This document shows positions 12,891 to 26,061 of a stretch of DNA of 64,000 nucleotides, one piece after another. The position numbers were made by a program, and so were the translations under genes. The stretch spans positions 4,111,349-4,175,348 of the forward strand of contig NC_033637.1 of NCBI RefSeq assembly GCF_001540865.1, written 5' to 3'. Under the pieces are notes generated by a model, which made no database searches, was not told where the DNA came from, and saw only the letters and a program-made list of their open reading frames with translations. Source of the stretch: Ananas comosus (taxonomy: Eukaryota > Streptophyta > Magnoliopsida > Poales > Bromeliaceae). Within the stretch, counting starts at the first letter, position 1. Each line of letters starts with the position of its first letter.

Positions 12891-13548
12891 GGGTTATACT
12901 AGTGACTAGTCGCGTTCAACCAATCAAATAATTTTTTTAAAATTTATTTTTTTCATCATAATTATAAAAAAAATATTTTTATTATATATATTTTTTTTCA
13001 AATGAAGAGATGTGATATGTTTGTTATTGATGATGTGATGCAAGTGTGACATAGGCTTCGCGGGGAGATTGTGTTATATGCGGTGAGAAACTGCAATAAA
13101 AAAAATCGTCGGTTTGTTTCCGTAAGTAATATTGCATTCCGCATATCACGATGAGTCGGTTACGATATATTTTCTGCGGTCCACCGGAGAATGCAGAACT
13201 ATATCCTTATATGCTTTTTCCTCAACTCCATTTTATCTAATAATGTTAGATAGACCTCAATACCAAACTAAGCCATAGTAGACTTCCTTACAGAGAAAAG
13301 GAACTACACAGCCAACAACAGAAAGTATTACTAGTAATGCAGCACATGCAGTTAAAAGAGGAAGTCTACTATACATGTCACATTTATGTCATATCATCAA
13401 TAATCAGTTAATCATATCTTTTTTATAAAAAAAAGTTCAATAAAAATATTATTTTAATAATCATGATGGGATGGGTAAACTCATGGAAAAATATCTAATT
13501 GGTTGGGAACGCCATCTCAGCATTGTAACTAGTACATTTTAGAGTTTT
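12883..13548. mobile_element. Fold-back element of about 660 bp
   Basis: Inverted arms of about 190 bp: left TTATACTAGTGACTAG..., right, read inward, AATGTACTAGTTACAATGC. Both arms contain ATTGATGAT(G/A)T and AATGTGACAT-like phrases. The right arm (CATGATGGGATGGGTAAACT) recurs at about 26410 in another element. Confidence 0.55.
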
Positions 13549-15513
13549 GTAGTTAAGTGATGCAAAGCAATGCAATTGACGTGAGATTATCTTACTCACC
13601 GTTTACATGATTTTGAGATTCTAATAAAAGGAAACTTTATAATTCATTCTAGAATTATTTTAGTCCTAAGTTTGGTCAATTTTCTTAATTTTTTAGATCT
13701 AATCACTACCTAAACTATTATAGCTAGATTGACAATGCGGCTTTTCGGCTAATGTCCATTGTAGGTAGAGTACGATTTTACACAAGATTGCCTAAAACTA
13801 GAGTCTTATGTTGGCTGGTGCTTGTAAGTGTGTCTAAATTTGACAAGAACGTTAGTTATCAGGAGAGGACGGGAAATGTGACACCCTCATGATCAATTTA
13901 ATTGGAATAGTCCTATACATGCACACCCATGATCGATTTGAAATAGTTTTTTATATAAGATATAATAAACCTATATCTTTTAATCCGATTATAATATTTT
14001 AGGCGGTAGATAGGTTTAAAAGTCAAGAAGGTTGAGCAAGCTTAGGACTAAAATAGTTTAAAGATGGATAGCTGTCTAGGAAGCATGGCATCGCAGGTTT
14101 TATAGCCGATTAGCTAGCTAGGGACAATCCCTATCAAATTTTGGTTCCATGGGGGCTCAATTTTGCTATCTAATATTGATGCTCAGATGCGTTCTTTTTC
14201 AGATGGACGGTCCTTGAAATTTTCCTGCATATAAAATTGCACCTGCAATGTGCACTCCTAGGTGATAGACATCAGCTGCGCTACTCAAATTACTAACCAA
14301 ATCGATCTAATTAAGATTAAGAAGAACCAGTTAACAAGCTCTAATTAGGCTAGCGGCTAGCCATTTAGGTGGATGCTTACTATTTGGGTTATAAATTAGT
14401 TTAGTTCAGGGTCCGATAATACATTTTTGTCCTCTCCCTTTGTATGGTTGAATGTAGCTTGAAGTAGTCGTATTTGTAAATCTTTGTACTTTACTTGCAA
14501 CATGAACTATAGATCTACAAATATTACTCATGTTTGTTAACTAAAGCAACAAGATCAAGCTTCACTCAAATTGGTAAGGATAAGAATATCGTTTCATATT
14601 TGTATATAGATTTCTACATTCTTTCTTATTTGATAGCCCTTTTCATATGTATACCATGCATTCAAATGAACCTTCACTAAAGTATTTCTAGATAAAAAAA
14701 CAAACAACGTACTCCAATATTATTTTTTTGCATTTAGAAATACTTAAACATGTAATGTGAGTAGTTGGAGATCATACAACTACTGAACAAGCCATACATG
14801 AGAGAAGCTCCAAACACCTTTTGCTACAGGATCAAACAAATTATTTATATCCTCTCTCCTCTATGGCCTGTTAACCAAAAAATCGATTTAGTAGAAAATA
14901 GTGTAAAATTGACAGGCGATCGAGAGCGATATGAGATGAATGTATGGTGGAAATTTGAACCCCACGTCCTCACGAAACTGAAAAATTGACTCTAATGAAT
15001 GTCGTGTTATATAAGATCAATATGATAAATACTAAACAAGACGAACACTACAAACTACGTGGTTCCATTTTTGACTATAATTCTATAAGCCAGAGTATTT
15101 GGACCAGTTAGGGTTTAATCAATTGATCCGCGTACTCTTTCTCTCTGGAAACATCTTCCTCTCTTTCAATTTTGACATCAAATTTAATAACACTCCCATC
15201 CTTTTCGAAAAATGAACAAATTAAAGATATACTTCCATAAATATGGTGCTTGTAATTAATTAAGATATTGACGTTCCATAAAATCTATTATCAATCCAAA
15301 GAGAGGAGGGCCCATTTACAAAGTTCTAGAACAAATCCTTCATATTATTATTATAAATAATATATTATAGAATGTGCATGTGCGTGTGGCATTACTCTGT
15401 GGAACGTTATGCAATTAATCCTTTTCTTTCTACGTACTTAAGCTATATATCATTCTCATTTAATCAATTTCTCTCCATTTCTTTTTTTTTCAATTAGACA
15501 ATGAAACAGAAAA
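13549..15513. other. Intergenic DNA, nothing recognised
   Basis: Ordinary AT-rich sequence without repeats I can pair or frames I can support. Confidence 0.5.
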
Positions 15514-15825
15514 GTTTTTTTTTGTTTGAGAGAAAAGTAGCACGCTACCTGTTTCATTCATTAGGTAAATGAGCTTAACTACATAGAGTGAGGCAGCTAG
15601 GGCCTCATGTAGGCGACTAAACGAACGAGAAAGAAACTAAAAGAATAACAAAAAAAGAACAACAAAGAACAATAACCAACGTCATCCTACTCTGCAAAAA
15701 TCAGTCCACTCTTTCACTAGAGCTCTAATATGGTGAGCAGTAGAAATAACATTCATAGGCAGGTTTCGGAAAATAAAATTATTTCTTTCGCACCAAATCG
15801 TCCACCCCCTTCAATTACCATGCTG
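15514..15825 (-). mobile_element. LINE 3'-end fragment, minus orientation
   Basis: The minus strand encodes WTIWCERNNFIFR followed by RALVKEWTDFCRV, the same C-terminal LINE motif as at 27.1-27.5 kb. Then come an untranslated stretch and a tail containing CAGGTAGCGTGCTAC, ending in a poly(A) run (poly-T on plus, from about 15519). Upstream sequence is missing, so this is a strongly 5'-truncated copy. No confident target duplication. Confidence 0.75.
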
Positions 15826-15884
15826 ATATCTAACAATTATAGGTTATATCCTTAGAATGACTCTCTCTGTCTCTCTCTCTCACT

Positions 15885-16103
15885 CTCTTTGTAAAGATTG
15901 CTGGTTTAAAGTGGCCAACATCCTTGCTTCGAAGTGGCAGGAGGCCAGGTTGGACCGAGTTATGTTCAAAGTGGCGTGAGACTGGTTGAGTCCAGTCACA
16001 ATCGAGACCCGTGAATCCTGTGCACGTACGCTTTAAGTAAATTGGTTGCATCTTTCTAACAACCCGAGCTTTTGGAATTAGTAGATGCATCTTTCTAACA
16101 ACT
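15885..16103 (+). repeat. Diverged, oppositely oriented LTR of the same miniature element (left part)
   Basis: Plus-strand sequence here is a diverged copy of the LTR at 16104-16653 in reverse orientation. The matching end of it appears again at about 16654-16700 (GAGCTTTTAGAATTAATAGT and on to CCAACGATCT). This suggests that an older plus-strand copy was split by the younger minus-strand element. A segment of about 35 bp (CATCTTTCTAACAAC...) is duplicated just before the junction. Confidence 0.6.
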
Positions 16104-16653
16104 TGTCGGATCGTTCGCGCTAACCATTAATCTCAAAAGCTCGAGCTATTAGAAATACGCAACCAATTCACTTAAAGCGTATAGAAACAACGTCCACGGG
16201 TCTTGATTGTGACTCGGCCCACCTAGCCTCACGCCACTTCGAACATGACTCGGCCCAACCCAGCCTCACGCCATTTCGAACATGACTCGACCCACATGGC
16301 CTCCCGCCACAGGGCAGGATGCTGGCCCATTTAAGCCAACAATCCCCCCTCCAGCACCTGCATATATTTGCAGCAGGCAGAAATCGAACCCGTGACCTCT
16401 GGCTCTGATACCACTTGTCGGATCGTTGGTGCTAACCATTAATCCCAAAAGCTCGAGCTATTAGAAATACGCAATCAATTCACTTAAAGCGTGCAGAAAC
16501 AGCGCCCACGGGTCTCGATTGTGACTCGGTCCACCTGACCTCACGCCACTTCGAACATGACTCGGCCCAACCCAGCCTCACGCCATTTCGAACATAACTC
16601 GACCCACATGGCCTCCCGCCACAAGGCAGGATGCTGGCCCATTTAAGCCAACA
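16104..16653 (-). mobile_element. Miniature non-coding LTR retrotransposon (SMART/TRIM-like)
   Basis: Two direct repeats of 238 bp each (16104-16341 and 16416-16653, roughly 94% identical by eye) enclose only 74 bp. On the minus strand each repeat starts TGTTGGCTT and ends CCGACA. Two bases inside the 5' LTR is a primer-binding site TGGTATCAGAGCCAG, 15 bases complementary to the 3' end of plant initiator-Met tRNA. A polypurine tract GGAGGGGGGAT abuts the 3' LTR. There is no coding DNA. Within each LTR, three imperfect units of about 36 bp repeat the phrase ACTCGGCCCA...CTCACGCCA. No clear 5-bp target duplication was found. Confidence 0.8.
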
Positions 16654-16700
16654 CTTGAGCTTTTAGAATTAATAGTTAGTGCCAACGATCTAAAAAAGGT

Positions 16701-19700
16701 AGGAAGGTGCTTGCTTCATTTACTTTTTAGGAATGAACTTAGCTAGAATGTGAAGCAAACTAGGCTTCGAACTAAGGACATCGGGGACCATCCATCAAGT
16801 TTCTCACGTCACTGTGCTAGGTACAGTCGACCTTAGAATAGTGCTAGTAATATAGCCAATTTGAAGAGTATCGTATTCTTTGTAAGATGGACGATTTTTT
16901 AAGGGTCGCACTATTGATAGAACCTTTTCATATATCGACAAATAAATTTATTAAATCTGCTTATTATTTACTGAGTGAATTTGATAAAATTCAGCAAATT
17001 TGGCATACTTCTAATGAAACCTTCACTATCAATGTGACTACCCCTCTTGGAAGTTATGAATTCTCCACCAATGATGTAAGTGCACTATGTGCTAAGATGA
17101 ACAGAACAAGTCCACAACCCTCACACACAGTGATGCCCCCTCCCTTAACCTTATCAGGTGCCTAAAAAAACAAACAACCTTCATTGGCCATTGAGAAATC
17201 TAGAGAACAAAATGTGGGCCACTAAGATAAGGATGAGATGCATGTGTCTTAGCTTGATCATGAACATGGTGATCAGGTGCATGCCCACCAAAATATTCAA
17301 TTGGCTATATACTAGGTCTTTCTCCAACTGCTCCAATAGATATATATATACATATAAGACACTATAGATTCTCCACTATATATAATTAGCTAATTCCAGC
17401 ATTCAAGTGGCATCTTGAGGACAATATATATAGCTGGTGGATAAGATCAAGGGAATAGTAATTGTAATGCAATATTAATTGTATATATCTAGTTTACTCC
17501 AACATTATATATCAATTATTATCAATACTAGATGATTCCAAAACCATGTAGAGCTCGCTTCGACAACAGTTAAACTCGAAGATAATCCCTTCTTGGTTTT
17601 CTCTTAAAAAATGTGCGCTATGGGCATGTTTGGCATGCAGTTTTGGGGCGCTGGAGAGTTCGCTAATGTGGTGATCGACATCTCCAAACTCAAGATCCTT
17701 CAAGCTCGCAACTTCCACTTGCTCACAGGAGAAGTCGAGAACTTGGAAAGTAGCTAGAGATCGAGGCCATTTCTGGGGAGGATCTCGTACGAGCTCTGTG
17801 CGTTTCAAGTAGCGGTAAGTGTTGTGTTGAGTTCCACCCGGATTCCAGTTCGAGCACCACGCTTCACGTGAAATAGACAAGCTCTTGTATGACAAAAATA
17901 ATCCAGCAAAGTCCTCGTGTCGTAACCTTCCTTTTTCTATTGACTCACGAAAACTTCATTAATTTAAGCTTCTGCCTAAGAAAGAAAAAAGAAAAGAAAA
18001 AAAATGGGAGTTCTTTATCCATATGAATTTCTATCATAAATATCTTTCTAGCTAAACTCAATTTATCATTTGCAATTATATCGCTACAACAATCAAAATT
18101 AAGCTGAACATGAGTGAGCTAGACTAAGCTCTAGCTCAGCTAGCTAGTTTATTAAATAAATCAATTCCAATTTACTGTGCCCATTTACGAAGTAATGATG
18201 AACTGGCTCACAAACGACAAGTTGTATTGTTGTATTATTGATAGCCCAATTTTTGATGGTAGGAGCTCATTACGAATCGACCACAAGCAAGCTTGCGAAC
18301 AGTAAAATATGTCGTGACAGCTTTATATATATCTAACTGCACATGCGTTATACAAAGATATTCTCTTTCATTTTCTTTTATTTAGTGTTGAATAAATCCA
18401 GCGAACAACTGATCAAGAGCAAATAAGGAGTCAACATCTTAAGCGAACGTGTGGGGGTCGATGCGGAGAGAAATATCCTCACAAAAGGCAAGCAATTAAG
18501 TGCCGAATATTCAGGGACGAAAAAGTGAAGCCTTTTGAATTGTTGTTCTTCACACAGCTATATATTATAATGCATAACTAAGCTCGAATTATAATACATT
18601 TAGCTGTACAAATCTTTCGATATTTTCCCTTAATTATTTGTCTGAATCAATAGTCGACACTATCAAATATGATTTGCATCTCATGAACCTTCTAAAAACG
18701 AAATTTTTAATTTTTTAAATATTATTTGCCTATTGTTCAAGTGGTCCTAAAATCATATAAAATTTAAGATCGCTTGATGATGACTAGGTAAATATTAATG
18801 CCTAACAATTATAAAATTTAGATTTTAAGTTCATCGGACATAGATAATGCATGTTTACTGATGTCGATCATTCAAAAACAACATAACAATATTAGGAGAT
18901 TGGTACTTTTCTAGAAGTATTGCAGTTTAATTCTTATTTATATGACAAACTTATATTTTACTTTTTATTATTTTAATGCAAATTCAAAGATTTATATCAA
19001 TCTACATCATTTGCGATCCTGGAAACGCTCTGATTAACGCATAAACATCTCAAGGGAAGGATAAAATAATAATTTATGGTACGTAGCAAGGAGTGATATA
19101 TAGAAGGAATATATGGTCGTAGAATTTTCGTAGGGTGGAGGATTTGAGTGGGAAAGCGACTTCTAAGGTTGGAGAGAGAATATGAAAAATGTATAAGATC
19201 CTAGAGCATGAGGAGACCAAAAGAATATATCGAGGTTGAGGGACTTGTTTGTAAATATACATTTTTTTGTGGTAGTCTTAGGTTCTTTTTTCCTCGGTTG
19301 GATTTATTAGGAAATCATACTGTGTTTGTAGGCTATGGAGTAAGAAGTTTTTGTCAAATCGTTGCAGATCATAAAATATATCTCAAACTAATTTAATTTT
19401 ACTATGTAGGATGACAAAGAGTCCAATCAGGATTATAATGATAATTACAACTTAAAATAATATTTTTTAAAAAATTTATTTTTATAAGTTTGTATAATAT
19501 AACAAGAAAACCTTTTACTGTCTAATAGGACTCTTATTAGCTTTTCAATCAACCAGTATGGAGTTCGTAAAACGTTCTCTAAAAATCACATTATTACAAA
19601 ATTATTAGTGTTAAAAATAATAGTTTCATATTAAACAAATATATGACCTTTGATTTGTACACAATATATAAGGCTTTGGCCGAAATTGTGGCGCGCGCTA

Positions 19701-19730
19701 ATGGTACCCAAGTATATATATATATATATA
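16701..19730. other. Intergenic DNA, nothing firm
   Basis: Contains the unassigned frame at 17512-17895 and a 92-codon plus frame at 16887-17165. Neither matches a known family. Confidence 0.5.
17512..17895 (-). other. Unassigned 127-codon reading frame
   Basis: Mid-GC frame with mixed amino-acid composition (for example DPPQKWPRSLATFQVLDFSC and HAHSAHFLRENQEGIIFEF) in AT-rich surroundings. The context around the first ATG is unremarkable and no family is recognised. It could be a relic exon or chance. Confidence 0.15.
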
Positions 19731-19960
19731 GAATTGAGCTCCTATACTTTTAAAAGTACTAAGTTATTGGTGTTTGTAGATTTTTAGTCATTGGATTAAA
19801 AGATATACGGTTAAGATGATGTAGGTCCCCTAGAATTGAGTGGATGGTTGGTTGAATAGTATGATCTAACGGGTGAAAATGATCAAAAAGATAGATCTAA
19901 CAGCGGAAAACTTGGTAGCACCAAGTGCTTCGTGCTATTAATAGCATAGTAGCCGAACTC
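19731..19960. mobile_element. Fold-back element, family B, copy between TA tracts
   Basis: 230 bp with TA microsatellites on both sides. Ends GAATTGAGCTCCTATACT and, from the right, GAGTTCGGCTACTATGCTA. The right end has a hairpin with stem TAGCACCAAG/CTTCGTGCTA. Contains the family phrase GTATGATCTAACGGG. Confidence 0.7.
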
Positions 19961-19979
19961 ATATATATATATATATATA

Positions 19980-20519
19980 GAGCATGACTGCTGTGCTCTC
20001 AGGAGCACGGAGGCCTCCGTGTTCCTGAGCCGTTTTCAATGATGGAGTTTTGAAATTGACGATCGGCTCCGTTAAACTTGATCTAGCGTATTTGAAGTTT
20101 CTAGATAATAATTTTTGCGATTTTTCGATATCATTTACCTAGCAATCGAAAGGATTCAAAATCAATTAATTTTTAACGGCTGAAAATAAAAATCCTATAA
20201 AAAGTGGTGATATAGCACTAAAATTTTCGATCAGAAATATTGATCTTGTTGTAGATAGTATAAAGAATTTTGTATCAAAATTTCATTTGATTTGAATACT
20301 TCTACACCGTTAAACTTGAAAACGGCAAATATCAACTATTAAAAATTATTGATTTTGAATTATTTCGATCACTAGATAAATGATATAAAAAAATCGCAAA
20401 AATCATTTTCTAAAAATTTCAAATACGCTAGATCAAGTCTAATGGAGTCGATCGTCGATTCGAAAATTCAATCATCGAAAACGGCTCAGGAGCACGGAGC
20501 CTGAGAGCACAGCAGCCTT

Positions 20520-20522
<3 letters not shown>
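19980..20522. mobile_element. Fold-back element, family A, copy 6 with a third hairpin type
   Basis: 543 bp, immediately after the TA tract that ends the family B copy, and followed by (CT)n(TA)n. The end hairpin stem is CTCAGGAGCACGGAGGC on the left, with matching GCTCAGGAGCACGGAGCC on the right. The outermost phrase is also changed (GACTGCTGTGCTCTC rather than GGCTACTATGCTATC). Confidence 0.75.

Positions 20523-20582
<60 letters not shown>
20523..20582. repeat. (CT)n(TA)n microsatellite
   Basis: Compound microsatellite closing the chain of two fold-back elements at 19731-20522. Confidence 0.9.
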
Positions 20583-20583
<1 letters not shown>

Positions 20584-22212
20584 AAGTTGGATCAGAAAGT
20601 TAAGGAACGGATTTTAGAATCACATGCCATGTCCCCCGCATAAGTCGAAAGATATAAAACTTCTATAGAACCATCAAAATCAAAAGCTTATGCATGTATA
20701 GATTTTAACTCAACAGTATAGATTAATCTTTTATTATCAAAGTAATTATTTCGATATGAAAATTGAGTTTTGGTTTTGTAAATTCTAGGATGATGTTGTG
20801 TACAGCATAAGACCTTTTTTATTTTAAGATTCATGTCGGTTCAACGACTCTAATTAGCTTTAAATTCCGTACTTTATTTCCCAATTTCTGGTTGATTAGT
20901 TGACCTAAAACGGAAAAGAAAAGGTCTCGCCATTGCGTGTGGGGGATATTTGAATTAAAGAATAATCAATAACCCAACGGTACGAAATTGGTTTACCAAG
21001 CATAGAATATTCGAGCATATTCAATAAACTTGAATTTGAATGCTTCTTGGGAGTTTAAAAACATTATATTAATGTTTTAGGTACATACAAAATAAGAGTC
21101 AGAAAAGAAGGACGGACCACTTCTTTGAATGGGGTCCTCTTTTTCTTTTTTCTTTTTCTTTTTTTTTTTTTTATTATATGCAACCTAGTGAATATTCTCA
21201 TAACTCAGAATTTTTATGAAGTTTAAAAGAGTTAACTTGTTGATATATTATGCATACAACAACCTATTTAATGGGACGAGTTCATATATTGGTAATATAA
21301 TTTTTACTTTTCAGATTTTATTTTCACTTACTTGTAGAATCTAGTTTAGTATAGGATTATGACACAAGTAAATTGTGTGAGAGATGTGGTCGGTGCTCCA
21401 GCTGGATGGCTAAATGCGACTTGCTGTGTGAACGTGATGAATGTTTGTAATAGCGTAATTGTTTTATAGTTTTGATACTTTTTTTATACAATTTGTGTAT
21501 AAATTCTGTTTCTATTTGGAACATCTTGAATTGTACTGATTGTGACGTTTTGGGCAGATAGAAAAATCTTTGTCTGTTCGACAGGTCTAGCGTACGCACT
21601 CATGCAAGACTCTTTCCACCTATTTGGAAAAGGGACGGCGGGGCGTGACATACCGAGCCCCTATTTTTGATCGCAACAAGCAATATAGTAGATTATAGGA
21701 TCGTGTGTGAAGTAAACAGTCGAGGGCATAGTATTAGTTTAGCATGGCGTATCTTATTTTGCTTTCGTTCAATTTCCTGCTTAATAAAAGTCATTATCAG
21801 ATTGTTTTTGCGAAGAATGAAACATATAATATTTCGTATACAATTAAAGAAAAGGAAGAAGGAAATAATATCAGCTGCTACATTTTCCAGTTCAACACAA
21901 CTATGCCTTAGAGCTGCAAATTTTAGTTGACAAGTTTGAAGTAAAAACTTATACTTTTAGTCAAAATCAATTGTTAGACTAAGCATGAAAAAAATTGTTG
22001 ATATAGAAAAATAATGATTTCTATATGTAGGTATAAAACGAATTCACAATGCACATAATTTCTACTTTGTAGAAAGGGAAAAAAATTGCTTCAATTTAAG
22101 CACTAAAAGAACAGGGGTTTTAGTTGTGCAATTATTATTAAGTAGAAGATCAAAACACACACCTCCAAATGACACTCAAACAATGCTGTAATATTTGTAC
22201 ATTTGAGGACAG
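20583..22212. other. Region downstream of FRO, no gene
   Basis: A T-rich run near 21140-21175. A GC-rich phrase GGGACGGCGGGGCGTGACAT at about 21632 resembles words in plant retroelement LTRs, but no element could be delimited. FRO's 3' untranslated region probably lies at about 22000-22212. Confidence 0.45.
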
Positions 22213-25200
22213 TTACAGAGAGAAATTAATAGAGTGCAAGTCGAAGAAACACTTTCGACTCTTATCGTTTTTGAGCTTAAGGTTGCATTTTCTGCAGAAT
22301 GATGCAACTGACTCCTGCATCGAGCCCGGACCGCACACAAAAACTCCTACTCTTTGTCCTTCTGTTTCAGTCGACAATTCTGAAAGTATGTCTGCAAAAA
22401 TAAACCATAAAATCATATGGAGATCGAAAGAGACGAATAACAATGTTTGGTGGCTTAAGGAGTTGATGACATTACCTGATAAGTTTGGCCTTTTTCTGAA
22501 GTTCACTTCATGCTGTTGCAGTGAACCCTCTTCTTTCATCGATTGCTGTTCTGCATATTTGTCGCTACAATAGTTCGATGATTTTCTCCACCTATAGAGA
22601 ACAGTCGCCACGGCGCAGCAGCTTGTTGCTATCACGAAGGAAGAGAAGACCAACAAATCGTTAATCCACGACGGGGTTTTCTGATGCGAGGGTTTCTTAT
22701 TTCGGTGGAATACAATGTGGTTTAGGCACACAAGTGAGGCGAGAAAAATAACGAAGGATAATGCGGTGATCATCGCATTCCACAAGAGCCCTTCTTGCAT
22801 TGGCACAACTTCTTGGTGAGGTTCGCAGTCCATGACGACTGTTTCGACATGCGAATTGCCATGCAGAAAGTCGCACGCTGCACTAGCCGATCCATGTTCT
22901 TGCGTTACGTAAAGTTTTAGCTCCAGATATTCAAGTTCACTGGGCTGTTTACGGAGTAACGACGAAATCGGTGATAGCATGCTGAGATCTTGTATTCGCT
23001 TGACGCAGTATATCAATAGTATCTTTGTAGGGCGCCTCTTCGTATTGCTGTTTCTCGAAGCAATGTCATGTAAAATGCTAAGAAATGGAGTTATACCCGA
23101 TCCTCCCGCGATCAAAACTAAACTGGAATATCTGCTTCAAGAAGACATGTTTTTAGAATTACAAGCGACTCCAGAGTTTTCTTTTACGTAAATTAGGCTG
23201 TGAATTTGTGACGGTACCTTTGGTACGGGGAATTTACGGGACCGTATGGACCATCAATTGCGACAGCAACATGCTTCGCCTGATCGAATTTGGTATCTGT
23301 CATGGCATGTATCTTATTATATAGTGTTTCAGTCCACTGCCCATGGCTTTTAACTAACACACAAAGCCTCTCAGCATTTCTGCTGCAGCTTGTTGTAATG
23401 CTAAAAGGATGCCACTGGAGTTTCGATATGCTCGGTATTTTTATAAAAATCATACTTGTCGGAGTATACTTCGTACCTACAATAAAGCAACAATCACAAA
23501 TTAAAACATACGAATCTTAATTTTATATTTGTGTAGATCTTCAATTTGGTGTTTCAAGTGTTGGTTACTTGGGTGCTTAGGTAGAGTGAGTTCTACTGCT
23601 TTGCAAGGCAATATGCGAGCGGAAATAAGGCATGTTTCACTCCTCGATTGTATTATCCGTAGTATCTTGTCAAGGGCGAATAGAAGAACACCGGAAAACA
23701 CCAGATAGAAATGCTGATCCCCCGCATGCAACAAGAAAAACAAGATGAATACTATATACAAGTGATGGGCTAGGAAGAAAGCCTGAAACTGTTTCCTTCT
23801 TATCCAGGGGAGTGATGTTATCCAGATGATCGCAGCTGTCGCGAGAGCAAAAGCTCCTGCGATGTTCACGCGCCCTACTCTCTGCCACTTTATTATCTGT
23901 ACTTTTCGAGAAACAGAAAAAGTGCAGTTAATTTTTAGTCATGAAGTGGCATATATTTATAGCATAAATAATCTCATAATACTTTTTAAGTAAGTTATAT
24001 TGGTGTAATGATAAGTCTCATTTGGAGGCATATTACTGCATATTTTGCTTGTGGAAATCAACGATAAGTTGTTTATACTGCATATGCTGCATGACAAATT
24101 CAGCCCTTGTTTACACTTGAAATGTACCGAGAGCTATTGAAATACTGCAAGCGCTTATAATCGAGTAGATAAGTTGGAAATCTATGTGTTTTAAGCCGAG
24201 TCGGATCACTGATAACCTCTCTTTTTTCTCTGTTTTTTTCTTTTCTGAAATGCAACTGTCGGTGATCTTGTTTTCTGGAAAGCGGATATATAACAACACT
24301 ACAGTTATATATCTACCCTCTTTTTTTTTAAATTTCTTCCTATGCAATCAGTCGACTGTCGAATTCGTGATGAACGACATTTCTTTACGTGATGTCCATA
24401 AATTCAACTTGAATCATTCAAAGGTAACATGATGAAATTCAAACAGTTCGGTCGATTGATCACATACCTCCTTTGAAAAGCGCTTATTAACAGCCCAAAT
24501 AAACATGATACTCAGGCCATGCAAAGTGGAGAGAAGTATCATTCCATTAGCAATCCAAACATGATATCTAACAGAAGCCTCAAACTGAACTCCAATTATC
24601 CTGAAAATAGAAAGTCCCCTTAGAATCGGCAAAAGCAGGATTGCAAGGCAAGCCTCGCTGAGCGAGCCGATGCGTACTCCCATATGCATCATCTTTAGCT
24701 GCCATCTTCGAGTAGAAAGAACTATGTAAGAAGGAGCTTCTCAAAGAAACAACAAAAAGAGTAAATTTAAAAGATCAGTGCATGATCATCACCTACCTAT
24801 TCAACTTTAGAGAGGCATAGGGTGTCATCTTCTTGAAATCGCTCGCGACATTCGAGTAATAGGTCCAAACCAGGAAAACTATATACAGAGATGTCGCAAT
24901 AAGCTCACCGAATGATACTACGCCGACAGGGCTACTTACAACTACTGGATTCGCGATTGTTGTTGATGTCAGAGGTCTCTTCTTCCTGCTGACATATGTT
25001 TATCAGCCTACTACAATGTGGAAAAAAAATAAAAAATAAAAACATTAAGCATTTGAGCAAAAGTGCCAAGTAATAAAAGCATACCGTAAGTACCCGTTCT
25101 TCTGACACAGATGCAAATAGATGTATCCTAGAGTTGCGACGCCTAAAACTGGGAAGCAGAATACTATCACATTGAGGCCTGCGTCAAAATTTCGCACCAA

Positions 25201-25439
25201 GAAGAGAAGATACTAATACTGGTGTTAAAGAATGAAACAAGGACTTTAGCAGCATCAAGTTGTTTCGATAAGTTAGTACCGTAGTCGCCAAGGAACGTAG
25301 CATTTGCTCGATCTTCTGCAACATGCCATGATCTCTTCCACACATTTGTCGGCTTTAGAATCCATATACATATCCACGCAGCAAATAATATGATCATCGA
25401 CAGATTGAGGACGACACGGAGAGCCGAATTTGGAGCCAT
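22213..25439 (-). CDS. FRO: Ferric reduction oxidase (FRO family), complete, 8 exons
   Basis: Transmembrane flavocytochrome that moves electrons from NADPH through FAD and haem to Fe3+ (or Cu2+) chelates. Exons, complement: 25280-25439, 25085-25178, 24797-24985, 24468-24705, 23569-23896, 23218-23476, 22476-23131, 22213-22391. Phases agree throughout and give 700 residues, near the family norm of about 700-750. A hydrophobic anchor lies at about 10-28. Likely haem ligands are His196/His210 and His271/His284, each pair 13 apart. FAD site HPFSITT is at 359-365, GPYGP at 412-416, NADPH site GGSGITPF at 432-439, and CGPG at 661-664. Two further hydrophobic segments lie between the NADPH site and CGPG, as in plant FROs. 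No plastid transit peptide is apparent, so the plasma membrane is the likely site (inference). The ATG at 25439 starts the conserved N-terminus. Splice junctions are from GT/AG consensus and family alignment from memory, not from transcripts. Which FRO paralogue this is cannot be decided here. Confidence 0.95.
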
Positions 25440-26061
25440 GAATATTGAATTGCAGAGGCTTCGATTTCGTTAAATTGTTAGAGGAAAAAAGTAGTAGGTT
25501 GTTCTCCTTTTAAGGAGTAAATGGGCTAACCAATCATGACATATGGTGGATAGTGGTTGTCATCTCCATGCCCACTTTTGCACTTTGGCTGATCATGGTG
25601 AAGTCATGCGACGAGAGCGACTGACGCGATGGTCTCATCGATTGTTATCCAGATCAGGTTCTCCTTTCATATTTAGAAGATATTGATAAGGCAATTGCCT
25701 TGTAAAAGATTTAGAGCTTGTAGCATTGCATATTTTTGTTCTGAAGATGCTGTTCAGTTGTGTGTGTGTCATCTTGAGCAAAATTCTCAATCTTGGATCA
25801 AATTTGAACTTTATTTTGATTATAATGATTAAAGATATTATATGCTTTATTTGAAAAAGAAGGAATTAATCATGTGATCAATAGAAGAAAAAAAAAATCC
25901 CTTATGTACAAATTATTATTAATTACTTATTCCGACACTCAAAGAAGGCCGCGTAGAATGATAAAGCATGTGAAGTCAGCATGCGCCAGCGGAAGCTCAC
26001 GAATAACACATGCCTGACTGCCCAGGGCTCGTGCCACTCCATGCCTCTTGAGAATCTCTGA

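Noticed and set aside
16887..17165. 92-codon plus-strand frame
   Set aside because: Next to retroelement debris, no recognised domain and no splice or promoter support.
22169..22573. Plus-strand frame of 134 codons
   Set aside because: Antisense to FRO exons 7 and 8, which are clearly coding on the minus strand.
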